A DNA stretch of 20,602 nucleotides from JAIBBG01 sp043748015 (GCA_043748015.1 JAYTOA010000019.1:1-20602); one strand, 5' to 3'. Shown: positions 1 to 6,530, counted from the stretch's first letter. Program-made: numbers and translations. The notes: generated from the letters alone by a model not told the origin.

Positions 1-486
1 CAGTGTCGTTTGGCCACCAAAACTTCCATTCGAACTAATCAAATAGCTGAAATTTCCTTCAATAATGGGATAAAGAAAAAGCCAACCCTCACCCACATAG
101 TCTCCGGCCTGACCTCGTCCACGTGACAATTTATGACAATTACATTCCTTACGAGAAAGGCAATGAATGGAATATGAAGTGTTAAACCAATAGAATTGGT
201 CATAGTTATCAAAAGTGCTTGTTGCAGTCCACTCAAACCCTTCAAATCCACCCGTATTGATGCCGTCCCAATTGTGATAGACTGTAACAGTATCCAACGC
301 TCCGGTAGTTTCTTCTTGGTAGATCCACCACGTACCTATTTTAAAGTAGTACCACTTCTTCATTTCTTCAACAGAAGAATCATATTGACAAGCTGCCGCA
401 GGTTCTGTTGGTTGCTCGTGCTTGCAATTTGAAAGCACCAAACAAAGGGCTGTGAGGCAGAGAATATGGAGGAAGAATTGTTTCAT
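1..486 (-). CDS. Putative lipoprotein, 3' end cut by window edge
   Basis: The frame reads from an ATG at 484-486 to the left edge without a stop, giving 162 visible residues, so the C-terminus lies outside the window. The N-terminus has a short hydrophobic segment (about residues 4-19) ending at Cys21 in the context LSNC, which resembles a lipoprotein signal, although Asn before the Cys is not the usual small residue. The mature part is rich in aromatic residues (YYFKIGTWWIYQEE near residue 50), a pattern common in exported Bacteroidota lipoproteins that start with a 'constant-width' beta region. I do not recognise a family. The translation continues with normal amino-acid composition to the edge, which supports a real gene. 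The product is probably anchored in the outer or inner membrane; its function is unknown. Confidence 0.72.
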   Translation of the reverse strand, partial: MKQFFLHILCLTALCLVLSNCKHEQPTEPAAACQYDSSVEEMKKWYYFKIGTWWIYQEETTGALDTVTVYHNWDGINTGGFEGFEWTATSTFDNYDQFYWFNTSYSIHCLSRKECNCHKLSRGRGQAGDYVGEGWLFLYPIIEGNFSYLISSNGSFGGQTTL

Positions 487-503
487 TGGCGGTTTAGTCA
501 CGC

Positions 504-539
504 TGATTTACGCAGATGAGGCAGCAGATTTATGGAGAT
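504..539. repeat. Imperfect 14-base direct repeat pair
   Basis: TGATTTACGCAGAT (504-517) and AGATTTATGGAGAT (526-539) match at 11 of 14 positions. This wording resembles short interspersed repeats that I recall from Bacteroidota intergenic regions, but that link is from memory. It lies just upstream of the lipoprotein gene start. Confidence 0.4.
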
Positions 540-706
540 TTTTTGAATGCAATGTCTTATCGTTTGTTGCATCACAAGAGACTTTTCGTTTGAGGAATAT
601 TTCTGATAAGTAATTCTCGAAGCCAATATAAAGTTTAATGATCCTCTAGAATTACATCCAAATGAAAAGAATGATTCTATTTTTAGGCTGAACCCATGAG
701 ATTCCT

Positions 707-813
707 CACTTCGTTTCGGAAAGACAGGAACAAGTTCGCGCGAGAGTGCAGGTGTGACGCGAAGCGCCCCTTTGCAATCTTATGCACGATGCGTGTTGTC
801 CCGATACGAAGTG
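707..813. repeat. Degenerate palindromic (REP-like) element
   Basis: CACTTCGTTTCGG at 707-719 is matched by CCGATACGAAGTG at 801-813, its reverse complement at 12 of 13 positions, and flanking bases add partial pairing (TTCC before, TGT around the right arm). The arms are 81 bases apart. The arm sequence resembles the 'ATTCCTCACTTCG...CGAAGTGAGGAAT' palindromic repeats scattered between genes in many bacteria. No transposase is present. Confidence 0.5.
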
Positions 814-895
814 AAGGCTCTAACGACGATTTTCATTTTCATTCACGAATTTCCATCTTTCGAAATGTTACAAATGCGTTTCATTAACTTAATAA

Positions 896-925
896 CCCAA
901 TACCCAATAACCCAATAGCCAATTA
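896..925. repeat. Short tandem repeat of CCCAATA-type units
   Basis: Four near-identical units follow each other: CCCAATA, CCCAATAA, CCCAATA and GCCAATTA. The tract ends ten bases before the pspC terminator hairpin. The unit length varies between 7 and 8 and the tract is non-coding, so it is most likely replication-slippage debris. Confidence 0.5.
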
Positions 926-934
926 CCAAAAGAA

Positions 935-959
935 AAGGCTGCCTCAATCGGGCAGCCTT
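935..959 (-). terminator. Intrinsic terminator of the padR-pspC operon
   Basis: A perfect 9-bp stem AAGGCTGCC / GGCAGCCTT (935-943 with 951-959) encloses a 7-base loop. On the minus strand it is followed by a T-rich tract (CCTTTTCTTTTGG). It begins 25 bases after the pspC stop. The plus strand also has a short ATTTT after the stem, so the structure could work in both directions. Confidence 0.8.
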
Positions 960-983
960 ATTTTCAATAGTCAACAAAGACCT

Positions 984-2600
984 TTATTTGCTGGTATTGA
1001 TCTCAATGTTTTTAGTCTTGATGATTACGCTATCATCCGTCACTTTGATGTGTGGAGAATCGATGCCCATTTTGTAATTCTTTTCATTCTCAAGACCGTC
1101 CTCGGTCATGCGCAATACTCCATCATCTTCGCTGTACCATGTGAGCAGCGAACTGTTCTTGCCGAATTTCACGAATTTTCCAACCGGAACCGAGATGCGA
1201 ACATCAAGATGCTGACCTCGATAAAGATCGCTTCGCGGTGTTGTGAAGTAGGGGAGAACACGGATGGTGTCGCCGACAGTTGTAACAGGATATTGAATGT
1301 TGCGCGCCAAGTTACCGGCCTGTTCCAGGTTTTGACCATTGCTCATTTTCTCGACGATCACTTTTGTCTGAGCACTATTGGACGATTCGAAAAGCACGTC
1401 AATTGGATCACCGTAGTAAATCTGATCACTCTGAATCTTCACGAGATCAGTGAAATCGTGGTGACGGGAATTCCTTCCAATAAAAATGTCGTCGGCCGCG
1501 ACATCAAAGTATAAGGTGTCAGAAGTAATGGTTTCCAGCACTGTTGAATTATCCACTTTCGCCTCTCTGCTGAATTCTTTTCCTGTGCTAATTCCCGCAT
1601 AAGCGCACATGATGATGCCTATGATGAAAAGGGAAAGCAGAGAGATACCAAAACCTTTGATGCGTTTAGAACTGCCGGTTATCAATTTAATGGCTGCGTA
1701 AATCAGAGCAATTGCCGGTGCTCCCATGGAAAGTGCAACACCAATTATAATCACCCAGATGGTGCCGTCATTTCCAAATACAATCTGGTTGATGGTCGTC
1801 CAGCTATCACCATCAAAACCGAAAACATTAAATTCTGAGAGTATAACAAGGGAGAACAAACCTGTAAGAAGTCCAAGTCCAATCATTAGAATAAACAATC
1901 CGAAGATGACAGCGAAGACTCTTCCTAAACCGTGAAACAAGTTTCCTGAGTGATCGCGAATGTTTTGTGATAGATTTCTTCCCGCTTTAGAAATACGCTC
2001 TCCTGCTTGTTTTGCTTCATCATTCACAAATCGACCGATGTTCTCAACGTTCACTGTTTCGCCGCGCATTTGCAGTTTCTCCGCCGTGGTTTTGGCAGCC
2101 GGCACGAGCGCCCAGAATATAATATAACCGAGTACACCCGGAAATCCGAATGACGCAACTGTGAGAAATACGAGCAGTAGTCTTATCACAAGTGGATCCC
2201 AACGGAGATAATGACTGAGACCACTGCAAACACCGGCTATTACAGCATCGTCAGTATCTCTGTAAACTCTCCTTCTGCTGTTGCGGGTTTTGCCTGAAGA
2301 CGTTTTGGTTTCTTCTCTGCCATTGGCTTCATCACTATCGATTTTGTAATCTTCCGGTTTACCCATGATGGCGATCATTTCTGATATATCATCTTGTGTA
2401 ATCACATTCTTACGGTCGTTGTTTTTCTCGTGGAAAATTTCCGCAATTCGCTCCTCGATGTCCGACATGATTTCTGATGACGCAGGATCGCTTGAGAAAT
2501 TTGCATAGATGCTATCGAGATAGATTTTTAATACTTGAAATGCAGACTCTTCAATGTTGAAGACACTTCCGCCGAGGTTTATTGATATTGTTTTATTCAT
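984..2600 (-). CDS. PspC-domain membrane protein (stress response)
   Basis: This 538-residue protein has the Bacteroidota form of PspC. Residues 1-90 are a soluble acidic domain (IEERIAEIF near 48-56, IMGKPEDY near 78-85) typical of these proteins. The PspC domain follows at about 109-170, with the signature RRVYRDTDDAVIAGVCSGLS and a hydrophobic segment ending in FWALVPA. Three further membrane segments lie near 228-256, 280-306 and 317-337. The last 200 residues are hydrophilic and beta-rich, probably an exported domain. PspC proteins belong to the phage-shock type of envelope stress response; the exact role of this longer form is not established. The ATG start lies 11 bases after the padR stop, so the two genes are surely cotranscribed, and control by PadR is likely. 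Confidence 0.9.
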   Translation of the reverse strand: MNKTISINLGGSVFNIEESAFQVLKIYLDSIYANFSSDPASSEIMSDIEERIAEIFHEKNNDRKNVITQDDISEMIAIMGKPEDYKIDSDEANGREETKTSSGKTRNSRRRVYRDTDDAVIAGVCSGLSHYLRWDPLVIRLLLVFLTVASFGFPGVLGYIIFWALVPAAKTTAEKLQMRGETVNVENIGRFVNDEAKQAGERISKAGRNLSQNIRDHSGNLFHGLGRVFAVIFGLFILMIGLGLLTGLFSLVILSEFNVFGFDGDSWTTINQIVFGNDGTIWVIIIGVALSMGAPAIALIYAAIKLITGSSKRIKGFGISLLSLFIIGIIMCAYAGISTGKEFSREAKVDNSTVLETITSDTLYFDVAADDIFIGRNSRHHDFTDLVKIQSDQIYYGDPIDVLFESSNSAQTKVIVEKMSNGQNLEQAGNLARNIQYPVTTVGDTIRVLPYFTTPRSDLYRGQHLDVRISVPVGKFVKFGKNSSLLTWYSEDDGVLRMTEDGLENEKNYKMGIDSPHIKVTDDSVIIKTKNIEINTSK

Positions 2601-2611
2601 GATAAGTGATG

Positions 2612-2938
2612 TTAAAGTTTTTGGGATTGTTTGACTGCATAGGACAATTCATCCCATGTTCCTTTAAGTTCATTGTGAAATTGTATCCCGCTATCTGTGA
2701 TACTATAATATTTGCGAGGAGGACCTTGCTGACTTTCTTCCCATCTGTAGCTCAACAGTTCGTCATTTTTCAATCTGGTAAGCAGGGGATAAAGGGTACC
2801 TTCAACAACAATGAGTTTGGCATCTTTAAGCGTACTAATAATGTCGGAAGGATAAGCTTCTCCGCGCTTCAGAATTCCGAGAATGCAGAACTCGAGAACG
2901 CCCTTGCGCATTTGCGCCTTTGTGTTTTCTATATCCAT
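2612..2938 (-). CDS. PadR-family transcriptional regulator
   Basis: The 108-residue product is a small winged helix-turn-helix repressor. The N-terminus MDIENTKAQMRKGVLEF is characteristic of the family in Bacteroidota, and the wing and recognition region reads VVEGTLYPLLTRLKNDELL followed by GPPRKYYSIT. I chose the ATG at 2936-2938 because it is preceded by AAAGAAG at a good distance and matches the family N-terminus; an in-frame ATG nine codons upstream would nearly touch the preceding gene. PadR proteins bind palindromic operators and often repress their own operon. The gene sits between a small secreted protein gene (23-base gap) and pspC (11-base gap), and a perfect inverted repeat upstream of the operon is a candidate target. 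Confidence 0.92.
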   Translation of the reverse strand: MDIENTKAQMRKGVLEFCILGILKRGEAYPSDIISTLKDAKLIVVEGTLYPLLTRLKNDELLSYRWEESQQGPPRKYYSITDSGIQFHNELKGTWDELSYAVKQSQKL

Positions 2939-2961
2939 TGTATTGCTTCTTTGTTGTTGAT

Positions 2962-3360
2962 TCAACCAATTCTTTTAAATTGAATTGCGAAATGATAAAT
3001 GCCTTCACTTTCTTCAACAGGACAAATTTTCCCGTTCAATTCGTCATTAACGAATTCAATCAACCTTTCTGATTCTGATTTTGCCTGGATGATTTCAACG
3101 TTGCCATCCGAATCACACTTCAGCCATAATTCAACACGGTTGTTTTCATTGGATTGGACAAATTCCGGACATTTCAAATGGTTTTTGACCCAAGTGCGAA
3201 TTGTTTGAGGCTTCTCATCTTCAGCATTTTTATGGAGAGTTTCAATCGGATCAATGTTGTTGCGCATGTCCGGATTCAGATTTCCAGCAGTAAGGGCTAT
3301 CGCGCTTCCTGTGGCCAGCATAGCAATCACAAATGCTGTTTTGATGGCTGTTGTTTTCAT
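2962..3360 (-). CDS. Small secreted protein, TonB C-terminal-like
   Basis: The 132-residue product starts with a clear signal peptide: MKTTAIKTAFVIAMLATGSAIALTA. The mature part contains VKNHLKCPEF, then VELWLKCDSDGNVEIIQAKSESE, and ends in YHFAIQFKRIG. This order (a helix with proline, a strand ending in 'D.DGNV', then a closing strand) resembles the small exported proteins related to the TonB C-terminal fold in Bacteroidota, but the match is loose. An in-frame start 29 codons upstream is rejected because it would lie upstream of the predicted promoter box. It is the first gene of the unit with padR and pspC, so it is probably induced with them; it has two Cys residues in the mature part. 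Its function is unknown. Confidence 0.75.
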   Translation of the reverse strand: MKTTAIKTAFVIAMLATGSAIALTAGNLNPDMRNNIDPIETLHKNAEDEKPQTIRTWVKNHLKCPEFVQSNENNRVELWLKCDSDGNVEIIQAKSESERLIEFVNDELNGKICPVEESEGIYHFAIQFKRIG

Positions 3361-3427
3361 GGTAAAAGTGGTTTTGTTTTTACCATTTATCGAAAGGGTA
3401 AAAGAAGTCTTCCGATGAATGATGGGC

Positions 3428-3466
3428 CAAATATATGCTTTTACCATGAACTATGTAAAACATAGT
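3428..3466 (-). promoter_or_regulatory. Promoter with overlapping PadR-type operator
   Basis: On the minus strand TATATTTG (3428-3435) matches the Bacteroidota -7 consensus TAnnTTTG perfectly. Fifteen bases upstream lies a perfect inverted repeat, ACTATGT-AAA-ACATAGT (3450-3466), which carries the ATGT/ACAT half-sites known from PadR operators and covers the place where the -33 element should be. A repressor bound there would block transcription. The predicted transcript would start near 3420 and leave a leader of about 60 bases. Confidence 0.62.
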
Positions 3467-3512
3467 ACTATTTCTTTTCAAAAATTTGTTAACGTGATGA
3501 TTGTGAGGAAGG

Positions 3513-3550
3513 TAATTGTGCCGATTTTCCCGGAAAATATTTGACAATTA
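3513..3550. repeat. Nested coaxial palindromes
   Basis: An outer pair TAATTGT (3513-3519) / ACAATTA (3544-3550) and an inner pair ATTTTCC (3524-3530) / GGAAAAT (3532-3538) are both perfect and share almost the same centre (3531). The arms are not followed by a T tract on either strand, so this is not an ordinary terminator. An operator for a dimeric regulator is the simplest reading. Confidence 0.5.
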
Positions 3551-3606
3551 ACCGGAAATAGAAATACTTGCCTATTGATAGTTCGGTTCGTTGATATTGA
3601 AATCTG

Positions 3607-3641
3607 TTTGAATTTCACACTTATTCGTACCTATAAATTTG
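3607..3641 (+). promoter_or_regulatory. Candidate pyrR-pyrB promoter
   Basis: TAAATTTG (3634-3641) fits the TAnnTTTG -7 box, and TTTG (3607-3610) could be the -33 element, although the 23-base spacing is a little longer than usual. Transcription would begin near 3648, giving a leader of about 110 bases before pyrR. Confidence 0.45.
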
Positions 3642-3758
3642 AAGTATCAGACATATTTGATGCGTAAGAAATCATCAGCACATCACTAGAGTGAATAACC
3701 ACTATCTATATTAGGAATATCTGATTGAGACGAAAAAGATGTACGTTTGTCAGCGCAT

Positions 3759-4298
3759 ATGCGACAAGTCACACTGATTGATAGCAAACTTCTGGGCCTT
3801 ATCATTAACAGGCTGTGTTATCAATTGATAGAGAATCACGGAAATTTTAGTAACTCAGTTATTATAGGCATGCAGCCTCGTGGAATTTATCTGGCAGAAA
3901 ACATCGTTGAGAAATTGAAGTCCATACAGCCCAAGGAAAACTTGCAGTACGGCATTATCGATCCAACTTTTTACAGAGATGATTTCCGAAGAAACGACAC
4001 GTCATTGATTGCGATGCCAACAGACATTCCCTTCTCAATAGAAAATAAGAATGTAGTTCTTGTGGATGATGTGCTTTACACAGGCAGAACTATTCGCGCC
4101 GGAATTGAAGGTCTTCTGGAATATGGCAGACCGAAATCAGTTGAGTTGTTGGTCTTGATTGATCGTCGCTTCACGCGCGAACTTCCGATTCAACCCATGT
4201 ACGTTGGAAAGAGTGTCGATAGCTATGATAATCAAAAAGTGAAGGTGATGTGGAAGAACGATGGTGACGAAGACAAAGTAATATTGTTGACAGAGTGA
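3759..4298 (+). CDS. pyrR: PyrR: pyrimidine regulator / uracil phosphoribosyltransferase
   Basis: The 179-residue protein is a type I phosphoribosyltransferase of the PyrR family. It carries the PRPP-binding loop VLVDDVLYTGRTIRAG at about 100-115, the early family motif NRLCYQLIENH at 17-27 and MQPRGIYLA at 38-46. PyrR converts uracil and PRPP to UMP and, in Firmicutes, binds pyr mRNA to control attenuation; whether it binds RNA in Bacteroidota is not something the sequence shows. I use the ATG at 3759, which gives the family N-terminus MRQVTLI; a TTG four codons upstream is in frame but less likely. The gene is followed by pyrB after 19 bases, so both form a pyrimidine operon. Confidence 0.95.
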   Translation: MRQVTLIDSKLLGLIINRLCYQLIENHGNFSNSVIIGMQPRGIYLAENIVEKLKSIQPKENLQYGIIDPTFYRDDFRRNDTSLIAMPTDIPFSIENKNVVLVDDVLYTGRTIRAGIEGLLEYGRPKSVELLVLIDRRFTRELPIQPMYVGKSVDSYDNQKVKVMWKNDGDEDKVILLTE

Positions 4299-4317
4299 TA
4301 TAATATTGGATAAGAAA

Positions 4318-5256
4318 ATGCTCAGTACAAAACACTTATTAGGAATAAAAGATCTTACGCGCGAAGACATAGAACTTATTTTTTCTCAGGCGGATGAATT
4401 CAAGGAAGTGTTGAGCAGACCAATCAAGAAAGTTCCTTCATTGCGAGATATTACAGTAGCTAATTTATTCTTTGAGAATTCTACACGCACGCGTTTGAGT
4501 TTCGAGTTGGCCGAGAAAAGATTGAGTGCAGATGTAGTCAATTTTTCTGCTAGTAGTTCATCAGTGAAAAAGGGTGAAACACTGGTTGATACGGTGAACA
4601 ACATTCTGGCAATGAAAGTGGATATGGTGGTGATGCGACATGCTTCACCTGGTGCAGCGATGTTTCTAAGCAATCACATCAATGCTTCCATAGTCAATGC
4701 AGGTGATGGTACTCATGAACATCCAACGCAGGCCTTACTTGATGCTTATTCTATTCGTGAGAAATTGGGCAACGTAAAAGGAAAGAAAATTGCAATTGTT
4801 GGTGACATCACACATTCGCGTGTTGCTATTTCAAATATTCATTGTCTGCAAAAGTTAGGAGCAGAAGTAATGGTGTGTGGACCGACAACATTGATTCCGA
4901 AGCACATCAAATCGCTTGGTGTGGAAGTAAGTCATAACCTGCGTGAAGCATTGGAATGGTGTGATGTTGCGAATATGCTGCGCATTCAATTGGAACGGCA
5001 GGATTCAGGTGTAAGATATTTTCCGACACTTAGAGAATACTCGTTGCAGTATGGATTAAATAAAAAGCTGCTCAATTCTCTTTCAAAGAAAATAGTTGTG
5101 ATGCACCCCGGACCGATCAATCGCGGCGTGGAAATCACGAGTGACGTTGCAGATGGGGATCAAAGCATTATTCTCGAGCAGGTGGAAAATGGAGTTGCCA
5201 TACGTATGGCGGTTATTTATTTGTTGGCGCAGCAAATAGAGCGTCGTCAGAATTGA
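4318..5256 (+). CDS. pyrB: Aspartate carbamoyltransferase catalytic chain
   Basis: PyrB joins carbamoyl phosphate and aspartate to give carbamoyl aspartate, the committed step of pyrimidine synthesis in the cytoplasm. The 312 residues are the normal length of the catalytic chain. The carbamoyl-phosphate loop ENSTRTRLSFE lies near residues 53-63, the 80s loop SSSVKKGE follows, RHASPGA sits near 107, HPTQ is at 135-138 and the aspartate-domain signature HPGPINRGVE is at 263-272. All the catalytic residues I can check are present. The ATG at 4318 is preferred; an in-frame TTG at 4306 would add four residues. No pyrI regulatory chain follows, so the enzyme is probably the unregulated trimer. It converges with the next minus-strand gene with only 18 bases between stops. 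Confidence 0.95.
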   Translation: MLSTKHLLGIKDLTREDIELIFSQADEFKEVLSRPIKKVPSLRDITVANLFFENSTRTRLSFELAEKRLSADVVNFSASSSSVKKGETLVDTVNNILAMKVDMVVMRHASPGAAMFLSNHINASIVNAGDGTHEHPTQALLDAYSIREKLGNVKGKKIAIVGDITHSRVAISNIHCLQKLGAEVMVCGPTTLIPKHIKSLGVEVSHNLREALEWCDVANMLRIQLERQDSGVRYFPTLREYSLQYGLNKKLLNSLSKKIVVMHPGPINRGVEITSDVADGDQSIILEQVENGVAIRMAVIYLLAQQIERRQN

Positions 5257-5274
5257 ACAAATCCAAGGAGCTGA

Positions 5275-5760
5275 TTACATTTCAGCAAGCAACGCTTCGA
5301 CATCTTCATTAAAATCGAATTGCAAGTCTTCATGCAATTTTTCAATGGTCGAAGTTATTTTCTTCATGCAGGAAGCATAAAGATTGGTGAGGGCGACACT
5401 ATCGTTTTTCTTCAGTCCAAGTTCGTTCAATGTGCGACAAAAGTGAATGAGCAAGGCCACTTCAGTGGATTCATTTCCCGAGTAGCGAATATACTTTTTG
5501 GTGATTCTCAAAATCTTGCGGATCATTTTCATCTTGAAATAAAATCCATGATGCGCGGGAATTTCTTCAAATTTCTCTGTGACTTCAGTTTTTACAGATT
5601 GTATGTATTCCGACTCATTATCTGCTTCGAACAACAGATAAGTGAGCAATTCTTTGTTCTCTTTTTTGTAACGAGCAAGTCTCAAACACAATTCGCTCAT
5701 CTCCTTTGCGGATAGATTGCTCATTTCACTTTTGAGATCATGTACAGTAGCAGCCTTCAT
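5275..5760 (-). CDS. Conserved-looking hypothetical helical protein
   Basis: This 161-residue protein has no signal peptide or membrane segment and is strongly helical and charged (SAKEMSELCLRLARYKKENKELLTYLLFE near 17-45). I do not recognise a family. Its ATG overlaps the stop of the upstream DUF3820 gene by four bases (ATGA at 5757-5760), so it is translated together with that gene. It is the last member of a three-gene unit headed by a Gre-like factor. The body reads as a real cytoplasmic protein with regular helical spacing. The absence of codons unlike its neighbours and the tight coupling are the main reasons to accept it. Confidence 0.8.
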   Translation of the reverse strand: MKAATVHDLKSEMSNLSAKEMSELCLRLARYKKENKELLTYLLFEADNESEYIQSVKTEVTEKFEEIPAHHGFYFKMKMIRKILRITKKYIRYSGNESTEVALLIHFCRTLNELGLKKNDSVALTNLYASCMKKITSTIEKLHEDLQFDFNEDVEALLAEM

Positions 5761-5996
5761 CTTTTAAACTGTGTATTTCCCTTTTTCAACGGCTCCAACA
5801 AGTCTTCAAGTCCATTTGTTTTGATGATATGAATCGTGGAGAGGAGCATACCTAATTTACCTTGAGGAAAACCTTGTCGTTCGAACCATTCAAGATACGA
5901 CACCGGCAACTGGTACATTTTTTTCCCCTTGTATTTTCCAAATGGCATTTCAAAAGTCATCAGATTTTTTAGTATTTCCGGATCAGCTTGCATCAT
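5757..5996 (-). CDS. DUF3820 family protein
   Basis: The 79-residue product carries the DUF3820 core: MPFGKYKGKKMYQLPVSYLEWF at about 17-38, then a short helical tail. The family is small and widespread; one member is described as a quorum-sensing-regulated virulence factor in Pseudomonas, but the biochemical role is open. Two ATG codons stand side by side at the start; either is possible. The first follows the stop of the preceding Gre-like gene directly (TGA then ATG with no gap), and its stop overlaps the start of the next gene by four bases, so all three are translationally coupled. Confidence 0.88.
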   Translation of the reverse strand: MMQADPEILKNLMTFEMPFGKYKGKKMYQLPVSYLEWFERQGFPQGKLGMLLSTIHIIKTNGLEDLLEPLKKGNTQFKR

Positions 5997-6458
5997 TCAG
6001 ATAACTTCTTCAATGGTGTAAATTGTAGTGTTCTGTTCAATCTTTTCACCTTGTTGTTTGCCAAGCATTTTTATGGCCAGTGGTGACTGTGCAGAGATCA
6101 CAAAAATATCGTTCTTATCAACTTCAATTTTTCCAAGAGGAATGGAGATGTAAAAAGTGTTCCTGTCGGTGAATATCAAACTTCCTTCGATTATGCGCGG
6201 AAATTTCGTGATGTCATTCAATCGCGCCAGAATCGTTCTTTGAATTTCTGCTTCACGCAACTGCTCACCAAGTCGCTGCTGCTCCTGTTGCATCATGGCC
6301 CTTGCCGTTTCGTGCTTATCACCGGCAGTGCTCTTGGAATCATTGGCAGCACTTGAAACAAGATCATTCATCTCACTTTTCAAAGTGCTAATTTTTTCAT
6401 CCAGATATTGAGCGCATGCCTCGTGCACTTTTCTTTTGAAGGAAATATCAATAGTCAT
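5997..6458 (-). CDS. GreA/GreB-like transcription factor homologue
   Basis: The 153-residue protein starts with a helical, probably coiled-coil region (about 8-80) and ends in a compact beta domain (GSLIFTDRNTFYISIPLGKI, then ISAQSPLAIKMLG). This is the layout of Gre factors, which enter the RNA polymerase secondary channel. The tip region reads STAGDKHETARAM and has acidic residues placed like the GD..ENAEY tip of GreA. I recall that close relatives in Bacteroidota are often given an unrelated fatty-acid synthase name. I start at the ATG at 6458, because a frame that begins further upstream would run through the rnpB terminator hairpin. It leads a coupled unit with the DUF3820 gene. Gre-type activity is an inference. 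Confidence 0.75.
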   Translation of the reverse strand: MTIDISFKRKVHEACAQYLDEKISTLKSEMNDLVSSAANDSKSTAGDKHETARAMMQQEQQRLGEQLREAEIQRTILARLNDITKFPRIIEGSLIFTDRNTFYISIPLGKIEVDKNDIFVISAQSPLAIKMLGKQQGEKIEQNTTIYTIEEVI

Positions 6459-6491
6459 TGTGATTGTCAAATCAACTTTTAAAATAAAGGA

Positions 6492-6519
6492 GAAGGCCTC
6501 TTCAAAAAAAGAGGCCTTC
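6492..6519 (-). terminator. Terminator downstream of rnpB
   Basis: An 11-bp perfect stem GAAGGCCTCTT / AAGAGGCCTTC (6492-6502 with 6509-6519) closes a 6-base loop. On the minus strand it follows the T-rich end of rnpB and is itself followed by TCCTTTATTTT. It ends the RNase P RNA transcript and separates it from the Gre-like gene. Confidence 0.8.
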
Positions 6520-6530
6520 ATCTAAAAAAA

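Larger units (their letters stand above)
487..983. other. Repeat-rich intergenic spacer without a credible gene
   Basis: About 500 bases separate the lipoprotein gene from the end of pspC. The short open frames here do not resemble proteins. The spacer holds, from left to right, a pair of imperfect 14-base direct repeats, a degenerate long inverted repeat, a run of CCCAATA-type heptamers and a strong hairpin terminator. Any promoter for the lipoprotein gene should also lie in the left part, but I could not pick a convincing one. Confidence 0.6.
3361..3758. other. Divergent promoter region between padR operon and pyrR
   Basis: No gene is visible in these 398 bases. The region holds the padR-operon promoter and operator near its left end, a pair of nested coaxial palindromes in the middle and a pyrR promoter candidate to the right. 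The 117-base stretch between that candidate and the pyrR start could be an untranslated leader. Confidence 0.6.

Noticed and set aside
39..251. A 70-residue minus-strand frame near the left edge
   Set aside because: It lies in another frame of the lipoprotein gene, which runs to the edge and has a better N-terminus and composition.
696..887. A 63-residue plus-strand frame in the repeat-rich spacer
   Set aside because: It translates the degenerate palindrome and has no protein-like features or ribosome-binding site.
3683..3694. TCACT-AG-AGTGA palindrome in the pyrR leader
   Set aside because: The loop has only two bases and the arms five, so it is not a stable RNA hairpin; chance occurrence is likely.
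6459..6521. Extra 21 N-terminal codons for the Gre-like gene
   Set aside because: They would be read from the rnpB terminator hairpin and do not fit the family N-terminus.
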